Assembly (NCBI GenBank): GCA_003646745.1
Contig: QMLM01000120.1
Span: forward strand, 1-5,566
Direction of reading: 5' to 3'
Origin: Deltaproteobacteria bacterium
Lineage (GTDB): Bacteria; Desulfobacterota; B13-G15; RBG-16-54-18
DNA: 5,566 nt
The notes under the pieces are model-generated. The model saw nothing but the letters and a program-made list of their open reading frames with translations, had not been told where the DNA came from and searched no databases. The translations under genes and the position numbers were made by a program. Positions 1 to 5,566 of this stretch are shown piece after piece. Position 1 is the first letter of the stretch. Every line of letters starts with the position of its first letter.

Positions 1-1046
1 AGGTAACAGAGGCCCCGATTGAGTCTCTTCGCTATAGTAGGACCGTGGTATACCAAGCTGGTCAAGATCTGCACAAGGGATGAGCCCAGTCGGATCTTAC
101 GATAGGCATCTTCTGCTGTGAACACCCCACCTGAACCGATTATTACATACCTGGTTCGATCCATCCGTCGGTACATCTCCCTTATACAATCGTTGATAAG
201 TCCTTCGATGGGTTTACCAGAAACCGCCCCGGGCATTTGGCTTACGATGGGAGCGGGAGTGACAAGATGATCGGGTTTGCCTGGAGGCAAGTTGAACACG
301 AAACCGGAGACGAAGGCGAAATCCTCGGCCGCTTCCAATACCTCCTCGATGGCTCTAACGCCCCCAACAGGGGATACCTTGAGAAAAAGCGGACGCCGTA
401 TATCCAAGTCCCTCAAGGCGTCCAAAAGCAGACGAATCCTCCCCTTATCCCTAAAGAACTCCCGTCCGTCCTTCGTATTGGGGCAGCTCAAGTTTAAGCA
501 AAGATAGTCCCCCAGATCCTTTAGACTCCTAACCGCTGAGACGTATTCGGAGACTACCTCCTCGTCGGATTCAGGAGGTTCAGTCACACCGCGGTTCGTC
601 TTCACCACGTTGATGCCAAGGGGAAGGGATAGTTTCTTCCCCTTCAGACGGTCGGCGACAACCCTCGCTCCGTCATTGGGCAGACCGTAGTTGACCACCA
701 AAGCACGGTCTTTGGGGAGCCTGAAGAGCCTCGGCTTGGGATTACCTCGGGAGGGGTAATATGAAACAGAGCCGATCTCTATAAACCCAAAGCCCAAGGC
801 TGACAGAAACTCGACGGCCCTGCCGTTCTTATCGTATCCTGGGGCCAAGCCAATGGGATTGGGGAAGGTTATCCCGCATGCCTCCATCTTCAGCCGAAGG
901 TCTGAGAAGGTACACAATTGGGCCACCAGCCTCCTAAACCCCTTTATTCTGCCCAAAGTCTCACAAAGACCTATCGTTCGATCATGCACCCACTCAGCAT
1001 CCAATTGAAATAGCAACGGACGGATGAAAGCTTCATAAATGGCCAT
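1..1046 (-). CDS. pyrD: Dihydroorotate dehydrogenase-like flavoprotein, class-2 architecture, 3' end cut by the window
   Basis: The frame starts at ATG 1046 and stays open for 348 codons to the left edge. Class-2 PyrDs are about 340-360 residues, so only the tail is missing. The family oxidises dihydroorotate to orotate using FMN; class-2 members sit on the membrane and reduce quinone. Class-2 traits seen: an N-terminal region with FQLDAEWVHDRT (about 13-24), GYDKNG (70-75), KPRLFRL (104-110), SGKPI (276-280), IGSGG (303-307) and GSSLVQI (321-327). Lys73, Asn146, Asn185, Asn190 and Lys223 match FMN/orotate contacts. Oddities: the catalytic-base position is Cys188 (NLSCPNT) where class 2 has Ser; the substrate Asn-Thr pair is Asn252-Leu253; the loop at 119-126 reads NYGLPNDG, class-1-like; the usual Tyr after 'QI' is Leu328. 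It starts 19 nt after tctA behind a weak GAGAG ribosome site, so it is probably co-transcribed. The fold is secure; the exact substrate is not. Confidence 0.88.
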   Translation of the reverse strand, partial: MAIYEAFIRPLLFQLDAEWVHDRTIGLCETLGRIKGFRRLVAQLCTFSDLRLKMEACGITFPNPIGLAPGYDKNGRAVEFLSALGFGFIEIGSVSYYPSRGNPKPRLFRLPKDRALVVNYGLPNDGARVVADRLKGKKLSLPLGINVVKTNRGVTEPPESDEEVVSEYVSAVRSLKDLGDYLCLNLSCPNTKDGREFFRDKGRIRLLLDALRDLDIRRPLFLKVSPVGGVRAIEEVLEAAEDFAFVSGFVFNLPPGKPDHLVTPAPIVSQMPGAVSGKPIEGLINDCIREMYRRMDRTRYVIIGSGGVFTAEDAYRKIRLGSSLVQILTSLVYHGPTIAKRLNRGLCY

Positions 1047-1065
1047 TTGCTCTCGCTCTATTGAT

Positions 1066-2607
1066 CTATATCCCTGCCTTTTGGCGAAGTTTGGCCAGGC
1101 AGAGGGACAGCTGACTGTTCACGCTCTTTACCAAACGTCTAAACCACGACATCCGACTAACGATAGTGAATAGAATCAGCAGACACAATATGAGGGAAAT
1201 AGGCCTTGTAAAAAATGGGATGAGATTGCCATCCGTCAGTATGAGTCCTCTCCTTAAATTTTTGTCTAAGATATCCCCAAGAATTATTCCCAAAACAGTA
1301 GGGGCTACTGGGTAATCCATTATTCGCATGTAATATCCCAATATGCCAAAGGCGACCATTACCCATACGTCAAATAGCCTAGCTGCAAGGGCATAGGAGC
1401 CTATTACACAGAGCACAAAGACAAAGGGCATCAGTCGTTCTCGCGGTATGGTCAAGACCTTTACCAAGAACCTTACCATCGAAAGACCAAGTACCAACAT
1501 CGCAGTAGTGGCCAGCAACACCATGGCCACCACCTGGTAGATAAAGTCCGGAAATTCCACCATGATCAACGGACCCGGACGGACACCGTGGATGAACATC
1601 GCTGCCAGGAGTACTGCAGCAGGGGCAGACCCTGGGATTGCGAGGGACAGCACGGGGATCATAGCCCCTGCCACACATGCGTTGTTGCCCGTCTCGGCCG
1701 CTATCAAGCCCTCTATACTCCCCTTGCCGAATTTCTCCTTTTCTTTGCTCGATCTGCTGGCGAAGTCATAGGAGACCCACGCCGCGATGTCCTCCCCCAC
1801 CCCAGGGATGGCACCGACGAAAGTCCCAATGACCCCCGAGCGCAATATAGTCTTCCAATACCGCGTTATGTCCTTTAAGCGCGGTATGACCCTCGTGATC
1901 TTTGACTGGATCACCTCCATCTCAGGTTGTCTCATGATGGTCAGGATCTCTGCAAAACCAAAGATCCCCACCATCGCGGGGATTAGGGAGATGCCACCGG
2001 AGAGCTCCACGCTGCCAAAACAGAATCGCCTATAAGCGTGCATCCCCTCCATCCCAATGGTGGCTATGAAGAGGCCAAGAAAGCCTGCAATCCACCCCTT
2101 CAAGGGGTCCTTCGGCGATGTAAGGTTTCCACATATCACGATGCCGAAGATGGACAGCCAAAAGAACTCGAAGGATCCGAAGTTTAGAGCAAAATTCCCT
2201 ATCAATGGTGTAAAGAGGGCCAGCAAGATCATCCCAATGATGGAGCCGAAGAACGAACCAGTGGTCGCAATACCGATGGCCATCCCAGCCTTCCCTTGCC
2301 TGGCCAAAGGATGCCCATCTACTGCCGTTGCGGCGTTTGCGGGGGTCCCTGGGATGTTGAGCAAAATGGCGCTTCGGCTTCCCCCATAAATGGCCCCAAT
2401 GTACATGCATATCAGGATGATGATGGCGTTTTCCGGGGCCATCTTGTAGGTCAGGGTTGTCATGAGAGCGACACCCATGGTCGCAGTTAAACCCGGCATC
2501 ATCCCTACGATAATGCCCAACTGAGTGCTCCAGAGGACATCGAAGAGGACCTTGGGGGTTAAGAACATCAAGAGGGCATTATAGAATTGGAGCAATCCTT
2601 GAAACAT
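1066..2607 (-). CDS. tctA: Tripartite tricarboxylate transporter, large membrane subunit TctA
   Basis: This 513-residue integral membrane protein has the usual length of the family (about 500). TctA is the conducting subunit of TTT secondary transporters: with TctB it takes solute handed over by the periplasmic protein TctC and imports it using an ion gradient. The two half-repeats of the family are visible. The first has MPGLTATMG (38-45 region) followed by GGSRSAILLNIPGTPANAA (75-93). The second has GAIPGVGEDIA (265-275) followed by AETGNNA and LSLAIPGSAPAA (304-331). Hydrophobic segments fill the rest, giving roughly 11-12 membrane spans. The start is well placed: an AGGAT ribosome site overlaps the tctB stop, and the gap to tctB is only 12 nt. 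The substrate cannot be read from this subunit; the citrate in the family name should not be assumed. No frameshift or truncation is seen. Confidence 0.96.
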   Translation of the reverse strand: MFQGLLQFYNALLMFLTPKVLFDVLWSTQLGIIVGMMPGLTATMGVALMTTLTYKMAPENAIIILICMYIGAIYGGSRSAILLNIPGTPANAATAVDGHPLARQGKAGMAIGIATTGSFFGSIIGMILLALFTPLIGNFALNFGSFEFFWLSIFGIVICGNLTSPKDPLKGWIAGFLGLFIATIGMEGMHAYRRFCFGSVELSGGISLIPAMVGIFGFAEILTIMRQPEMEVIQSKITRVIPRLKDITRYWKTILRSGVIGTFVGAIPGVGEDIAAWVSYDFASRSSKEKEKFGKGSIEGLIAAETGNNACVAGAMIPVLSLAIPGSAPAAVLLAAMFIHGVRPGPLIMVEFPDFIYQVVAMVLLATTAMLVLGLSMVRFLVKVLTIPRERLMPFVFVLCVIGSYALAARLFDVWVMVAFGILGYYMRIMDYPVAPTVLGIILGDILDKNLRRGLILTDGNLIPFFTRPISLILCLLILFTIVSRMSWFRRLVKSVNSQLSLCLAKLRQKAGI

Positions 2608-2619
2608 AATACATCCTAA

Positions 2620-3135
2620 TCACGGCAATTTTACTAAGAATAAATAGCGGAAGGCCATGCTAACGGCTGCTGAAAGGAAAACGGCTTCTGCGACAGCGGT
2701 TGGCATCGCCTTCTTAAGAACTTGCTGTCTATCTCTTTTAGGCCATTCAAAGGTCGCTATGAAGACGAAGATGTACAGGACAGTGGCAATAAAATAGGAG
2801 ATCTTGCCCACCAAAAAGACTGCGTAAAACAGACACAACCCCAGAGTCAGAAAGAAGCGTTTCGTGGAGGCCTCTTGGAAATAGGCCCTGACAACCCTCA
2901 CATTGAGGTTGAGCTTGTAGCCCGACCTGATGATGGAACGTATAAGGAGGATCAAACTCAAAAGGGCCAGGACCACACCAAGGAGCCCTGGGACAATTCC
3001 CGGAGCAGAGTAGGGACTTGCCCCGACGCTCTCGAATCGAGGCATCCTTAAGGAAAGGGCGATGATGGCAAGGCTAAAAAGAAGCAGGAAAATAGAAGTC
3101 ACGAAGTCCGCTTTGGACATATTCTGTCTCTGCAT
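2620..3135 (-). CDS. tctB: Tripartite tricarboxylate transporter, small membrane subunit TctB
   Basis: This 171-residue protein is assigned by size, hydrophobicity and position between tctC and tctA, the usual place of the poorly conserved TctB (DUF1468-type) subunit. Four or five hydrophobic stretches are visible, at about 11-29, 45-68, 94-110, 113-129 and 147-167. A polar loop lies at about 69-92 and a basic loop (WPKRDRQQVLKK) at 131-142. The motif APGIVPGLLG (44-53) at the start of the second segment is typical of the family. TctB is needed for transport with TctA, but its exact role is not well defined. The chosen ATG (3135) has a purine-rich GAAGGCGAGGCGG stretch just upstream. A second in-frame ATG at codon 6 (3120) is possible but has a weaker site. 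The gene is translated 12 nt ahead of tctA. Confidence 0.9.
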   Translation of the reverse strand: MQRQNMSKADFVTSIFLLLFSLAIIALSLRMPRFESVGASPYSAPGIVPGLLGVVLALLSLILLIRSIIRSGYKLNLNVRVVRAYFQEASTKRFFLTLGLCLFYAVFLVGKISYFIATVLYIFVFIATFEWPKRDRQQVLKKAMPTAVAEAVFLSAAVSMAFRYLFLVKLP

Positions 3136-3158
3136 GTCCGCCTCGCCTTCTCATAAGC

Positions 3159-3191
3159 AAAGGGGAACACCCCCTCAGAGTGTTCCCCTTT
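3159..3191 (-). terminator. Intercistronic stem-loop between tctC and tctB, possible attenuator or mRNA stabiliser
   Basis: The sequence shows a perfect 12-bp inverted repeat: AAAGGGGAACAC at 3159-3170 pairs with GTGTTCCCCTTT at 3180-3191 around a 9-nt loop. It begins 17 nt after the tctC stop and ends 23 nt before the tctB start. Read on the minus strand, only three U residues follow the stem, and these lie inside it, so full intrinsic termination looks unlikely. Partial termination or protection of the tctC message from 3' decay is the likelier role, as is common after binding-protein genes in transporter operons. On the plus strand the arm runs into TTTTT, but no plus-strand gene precedes it. 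Confidence 0.7.
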
Positions 3192-3208
3192 TTGATCAGC
3201 GCTCTGTT

Positions 3209-4219
3209 TTACTTCGGTCTGGGGATGCCGACCTTATCAGGTCGGACCTTGGCCTTCCCTGCCTCGTAGTAAATCCAGGCAGTGGCTCTGACGGCCTCCC
3301 ACGACTTATCGAAGGCCTCCTGACCGTAGTACGGCGTAAACAAGGCGCCTCGCTCACGAGCGTATCTTTTCAGCGTGTCCGACTTCGCAATCACCTCTCT
3401 CCATATCTTGTTCATAGTGCTTATCACATTGGCCGGAACGCCCTTGGGGGTCCATATGCCGAAATAATGGGGATTGGTCTTCAGATTCGGGATCCATTTC
3501 GTTATGGGGGGAACTGATCCATAACCTTCAATTTCCAGTGGCTGATCGCTGAGAACAGCCAAAGGCCTCAATTTCTTCGCTCTGATCATGTCGACCTGTT
3601 CACACGCCAGTTGAGGCACCACCTCTGTCTCCCCTGAGACTGTAGCAATAACAGCCGGATTGCCCCCGTCGTAAGCTACGTGTTTGTAGCTTATACCGGT
3701 GTAACGTCTTATGGTCTCCATTGCAAGATGGCCCATTGAAGCCTCACCTGCTGTCGCCACCGAGATCTTTCCAGGCTTCTGTTTAAAGGCATTCAATAGA
3801 TCTTGGAAATCACGATAAGGGGTCTTTACGTTGACGGAGATAAGTTGAACGTTGGCGACGTCCAAAAATAGATGCCAGTCCTGTAGTTTGGTGTTGAGGA
3901 AACCTTTGATGATGTAAGTCCCCAAGTCCTCCACCGCCCCCGCAGTCCATGTATACCCATCCCTTGGCGCGTCAAGACAGCTCTTTGTGCCCACAGACCC
4001 TGAAGCTCCCGGCTGGTTGACGATCACCACCTTCTGCCCCAAAGGCTTCTCCAACTCCCCTGCCACAATCCTCGTAACCTGATCGGTCGATCCTCCCGCC
4101 GCCCAGGGGACGATGATGGTAATCGGCTTTTTGGGCCTCCACACATCCTCCCCGTACACTGTGCCCACCACAAAGATCACAGCTAAAACGACGCTCAATA
4201 GCCCTATCTTCTTCCACAT
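3209..4219 (-). CDS. tctC: Tripartite tricarboxylate transporter, periplasmic solute-binding protein TctC (Bug family)
   Basis: This 336-residue secreted protein captures the solute in the periplasm and delivers it to TctA/TctB. Residues 1-23 form a signal peptide: MWKK, a hydrophobic core, then a likely cut after VYG, before EDVWRP. No lipobox cysteine is present, so the mature protein should be soluble. Family landmarks, in order: ITIIVPWAAGGSTD (33-46, first ligand loop), VVIVNQPGASGSVG (64-77), APRDGYTW (84-91), PGKISVATAGEASMGHLA (149-166, second ligand loop), HVAYDGGNPAV (180-190) and GIWTPKGVPA (254-263). The length is normal for the family (about 320-330). The segment at 92-130 (VEDLGTYIIKGFLNTKLQDW and following) lacks the familiar 'DF.PV' wording and is probably divergent. 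A strong AAGGAGGT ribosome site precedes the ATG. The gene is the first behind a sigma54 promoter. The ligand is not predictable; known relatives bind di- and tricarboxylates, amino acids and aromatic acids. Confidence 0.95.
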   Translation of the reverse strand: MWKKIGLLSVVLAVIFVVGTVYGEDVWRPKKPITIIVPWAAGGSTDQVTRIVAGELEKPLGQKVVIVNQPGASGSVGTKSCLDAPRDGYTWTAGAVEDLGTYIIKGFLNTKLQDWHLFLDVANVQLISVNVKTPYRDFQDLLNAFKQKPGKISVATAGEASMGHLAMETIRRYTGISYKHVAYDGGNPAVIATVSGETEVVPQLACEQVDMIRAKKLRPLAVLSDQPLEIEGYGSVPPITKWIPNLKTNPHYFGIWTPKGVPANVISTMNKIWREVIAKSDTLKRYARERGALFTPYYGQEAFDKSWEAVRATAWIYYEAGKAKVRPDKVGIPRPK

Positions 4220-4229
4220 GGCTTAACTT

Positions 4230-4237
4230 ACCTCCTT
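4230..4237 (-). promoter_or_regulatory. Strong Shine-Dalgarno site of tctC
   Basis: The minus strand reads AAGGAGGT, a near-complete anti-16S match, 10 nt before the tctC ATG. It is much stronger than the sites before tctB, tctA and pyrD. This fits a binding protein made in excess over its membrane partners. Confidence 0.8.
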
Positions 4238-4296
4238 TCTCTCATTGTTTTTGGCCTTCTTTCAATCGCTCTGCAGCATAAACCGCCCCTTAAGGC

Positions 4297-4312
4297 AGCA
4301 ATCCACATGCCA
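4297..4312 (-). promoter_or_regulatory. Sigma54 (-24/-12) promoter of the tctCBA-pyrD operon
   Basis: The minus strand reads TGGCATGTGGATTGCT, which fits the sigma54 consensus TGGCAYRNNNNTTGCW at every defined position with the required GG-to-GC spacing. The GC element places the start of transcription near 4286, giving a 5' leader of about 67 nt to the tctC ATG. The gene immediately upstream encodes a sigma54-dependent activator, which independently supports the call. Confidence 0.9.
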
Positions 4313-4360
4313 TCTTTTCATGCGCATAAATCCCCAAAAGTCGACCCCTCAGCTATATCG

Positions 4361-4381
4361 ATATGAAACAATGTATCAAAT
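4361..4381 (-). promoter_or_regulatory. Putative enhancer (upstream activator) site for the adjacent sigma54 activator
   Basis: The core at 4364-4378 reads TGATACATTGTTTCA on the minus strand: two 7-nt arms (TGATACA / TGTTTCA) around one central base, with one mismatched pair. Two further pairs beyond a mismatch extend the symmetry to 4361-4381. The centre is about 85 nt upstream of the predicted start site, within the usual range for enhancer-binding proteins, and lies just after the activator's stop codon. The site is inferred from symmetry and position only. A perfect 10-bp palindrome, ATATCGATAT, abuts it at 4355-4364. Confidence 0.55.
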
Positions 4382-4392
4382 ATTAACAGAGG

Positions 4393-5566
4393 TTATCGGA
4401 GCCCGTATTTCTTGAGTTTTCGATAAAAGGTACACCTGGAGATACCGAGGGTCCTTGCGGCGCGGGAGATATTGCCTTGAGATGCCTCTAAGGCCTGCTT
4501 GATGAGGTCTTTTGTGATCTCCTCCAAGGGTTTGACCTGAGGCAACCGTTGAGGGGAACCGCTGCCTCCTGCCCTTTCCAGTATCCGCTGTGGCAAGTGC
4601 TCCTTCCTGATGGTCTCCCCTCCTGAGAGGAGCAAAGCACGTTCAATGCAATTTTCCAGCTCTCGGACGTTGCCGGGCCAATGGTAAGAGTTGAATATCT
4701 CCCAGACCTCTGGGGAGACTTCCGGTTTAGGCAATCCGAGGTCTCTACTCAATCGCTCAAGAAAATAATCCACCAGTAAATCTATGTCCTCCTGTCTCTC
4801 GCGTAAAGGAGGAATGAAGATCTCGACCACGCTCAACCTGTAATAGAGGTCCTCTCTAAAGTTGCGTTGTTCTACCTCCCGTACCAAATCTATATTGCTC
4901 GCTGCAATCACTCGCACATCTACAGAGATGGGTTTGGTATCGCCCAATCTGGTGATGACGTTCTCTTGTAACACACGGAGCAACTTGGCTTGCAGATCTA
5001 AGGGCATCGCGTTTATCTCGTCTAAGAACAAAGTCCCTTTGTCAGCCAGCTCAAATTTGCCCGTATGGCCTCCTCTCCGTGCACCTGTAAAGGCACCGTC
5101 CCTGTAGCCGAAGAGTTCAGCCTCTATCAGATCTCTTGGGATAGCTGCACAGGATATCGCTACAAAAGGCCCGTTCCGTCGAGAGCTATGGTTGTGGATG
5201 GCTTGTGCAAAAAGTTCTTTTCCAGTACCACTCTCACCGATAAGGAGCACTTTGGAATTCGATCGTGCAGCAATCTTGGCCAATTCAATTTGTTTTACAA
5301 ATCGAGGATCTCTGCCCTTAATGTCAGTGAATCTAAATTTAGCATAGCTCCCGCTTAAACGCTGAATAAGTCTGACCACCTTCTTCTTTTCCTCTAAGAC
5401 CATTATCTTACCTTCTGTGATATCACCATGTTTCACAATAGGGTAAACGCTACATATGTAATTGCGACTCTCTTTTGTAGAACGTAAGGATATCTCTCGG
5501 AGAGACGGGGAAAATTTGTCCTCTGATTGAAGAAAGCTGGTATCAAAGTCTACGGATACCTTTAAG
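4393..5566 (-). CDS. Sigma54-dependent transcriptional activator (PAS-linked, AAA+, Fis-type HTH), 5' end cut by the window
   Basis: The frame is open from the right edge: 390 residues are visible and no stop precedes them. A GTG at 5436 could be mistaken for the start, but the 43 residues before it continue a PAS-like ending (SLREISLR... SVYPIVKHGDITEGKIMVLEE) joined by a KKKVVRLIQRLSG linker, so the true start is outside. Counting from the first whole codon: Walker A GESGTGKE (110-117), sigma54-contacting GAFTGA (157-162), Walker B GTLFLDE (177-183), sensor I RVIAASN (218-224), FREDLYYRL with arginine-finger candidates (236-244), sensor II GNVRELE (298-304), and a C-terminal Fis-like helix-turn-helix NISRAARTLGISRCTFYRK (about 365-383). 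No receiver domain is visible, so ligand sensing through the PAS region or a missing N-terminal domain is likelier than phosphorylation. It probably activates the sigma54 promoter 81 nt past its stop. The effector is unknown. Confidence 0.95.
   Translation of the reverse strand, partial: LKVSVDFDTSFLQSEDKFSPSLREISLRSTKESRNYICSVYPIVKHGDITEGKIMVLEEKKKVVRLIQRLSGSYAKFRFTDIKGRDPRFVKQIELAKIAARSNSKVLLIGESGTGKELFAQAIHNHSSRRNGPFVAISCAAIPRDLIEAELFGYRDGAFTGARRGGHTGKFELADKGTLFLDEINAMPLDLQAKLLRVLQENVITRLGDTKPISVDVRVIAASNIDLVREVEQRNFREDLYYRLSVVEIFIPPLRERQEDIDLLVDYFLERLSRDLGLPKPEVSPEVWEIFNSYHWPGNVRELENCIERALLLSGGETIRKEHLPQRILERAGGSGSPQRLPQVKPLEEITKDLIKQALEASQGNISRAARTLGISRCTFYRKLKKYGLR

Noticed and set aside
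237..507. Two plus-strand frames of 86 and 76 codons opposite the pyrD-like gene
   Set aside because: They are antisense to a continuous 348-codon frame with conserved PyrD motifs and have no family resemblance of their own.
1379..2410. Several minus- and plus-strand open frames of 64-126 codons inside tctA
   Set aside because: They overlap a gene with clear full-length TctA homology, show proline/arginine/cysteine-rich shadow composition and have no recognisable domains.
3159..3193. Plus-strand intrinsic terminator (stem followed by TTTTT)
   Set aside because: No plus-strand gene ends here, and three of the five T residues are part of the stem; a role on the minus-strand transcript is more sensible.
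2722..3517. Plus-strand frames of 109 and 151 codons opposite tctB and tctC
   Set aside because: They are antisense shadows. The second runs across the tctB-tctC junction and its hairpin, and no ribosome site or domain supports it.
4288..4295. Palindrome CCTTAAGG between the -12 element and the predicted start site
   Set aside because: It is short, has no extended arms and no comparison is available; it is most likely chance.
4320..4327. Perfect palindrome ATGCGCAT just upstream of the -24 element
   Set aside because: An 8-bp palindrome is expected by chance at this scale, and the position (about -34 to -41) is too close to the promoter for a usual enhancer site.
1..5566. CRISPR arrays, tRNA/rRNA genes, insertion sequences or long direct repeats
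   Set aside because: None was seen on reading; nearly all of the window is accounted for by five coding regions and one regulatory gap.

Overview
The window carries a single block of genes, all read from the minus strand. In transcription order (right to left) it holds: a sigma54-dependent enhancer-binding activator whose N-terminus lies beyond the right edge (4393-5566); a 173-bp intergenic region with a full-consensus -24/-12 promoter and a likely upstream activator site; the three genes of a tripartite tricarboxylate transporter (TTT), in the order tctC (periplasmic binding protein), tctB (small membrane subunit) and tctA (large membrane subunit); and, 19 nt after tctA, a dihydroorotate dehydrogenase-like gene (pyrD) that runs off the left edge. 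Longer reading frames on the plus strand, and others inside these genes, are shadows.

The source is probably a Gram-negative bacterium. The TctC signal peptide has no lipobox, so the protein should be free in a periplasm. Sigma54 control and a class-2-type PyrD also fit. TTT systems with local sigma54 activators are common in metabolically versatile anaerobes such as deltaproteobacteria-like lineages and Synergistota, but the sequence does not settle the phylum. GC content looks close to 50%.

The inferred mode of action is as follows. The activator has a PAS-like tail, an AAA+ domain with an intact GAFTGA loop and a Fis-type helix-turn-helix. It would sense a ligand through its missing N-terminal part, bind the palindrome centred about 85 nt upstream of the predicted start site, and open the sigma54 promoter in front of tctC. 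TctC would then capture a (probably carboxylated) solute for the TctA/TctB membrane permease. A 12-bp hairpin between tctC and tctB may let the binding protein be made in excess over the membrane subunits.

The unusual element is the last gene. It has the class-2 PyrD N-terminal region but a cysteine at the catalytic-base position and other class-1-like or altered active-site residues. It appears to be co-transcribed with the transporter. This suggests, without proving, a substrate-inducible uptake-and-oxidation module instead of a plain housekeeping pyrD.
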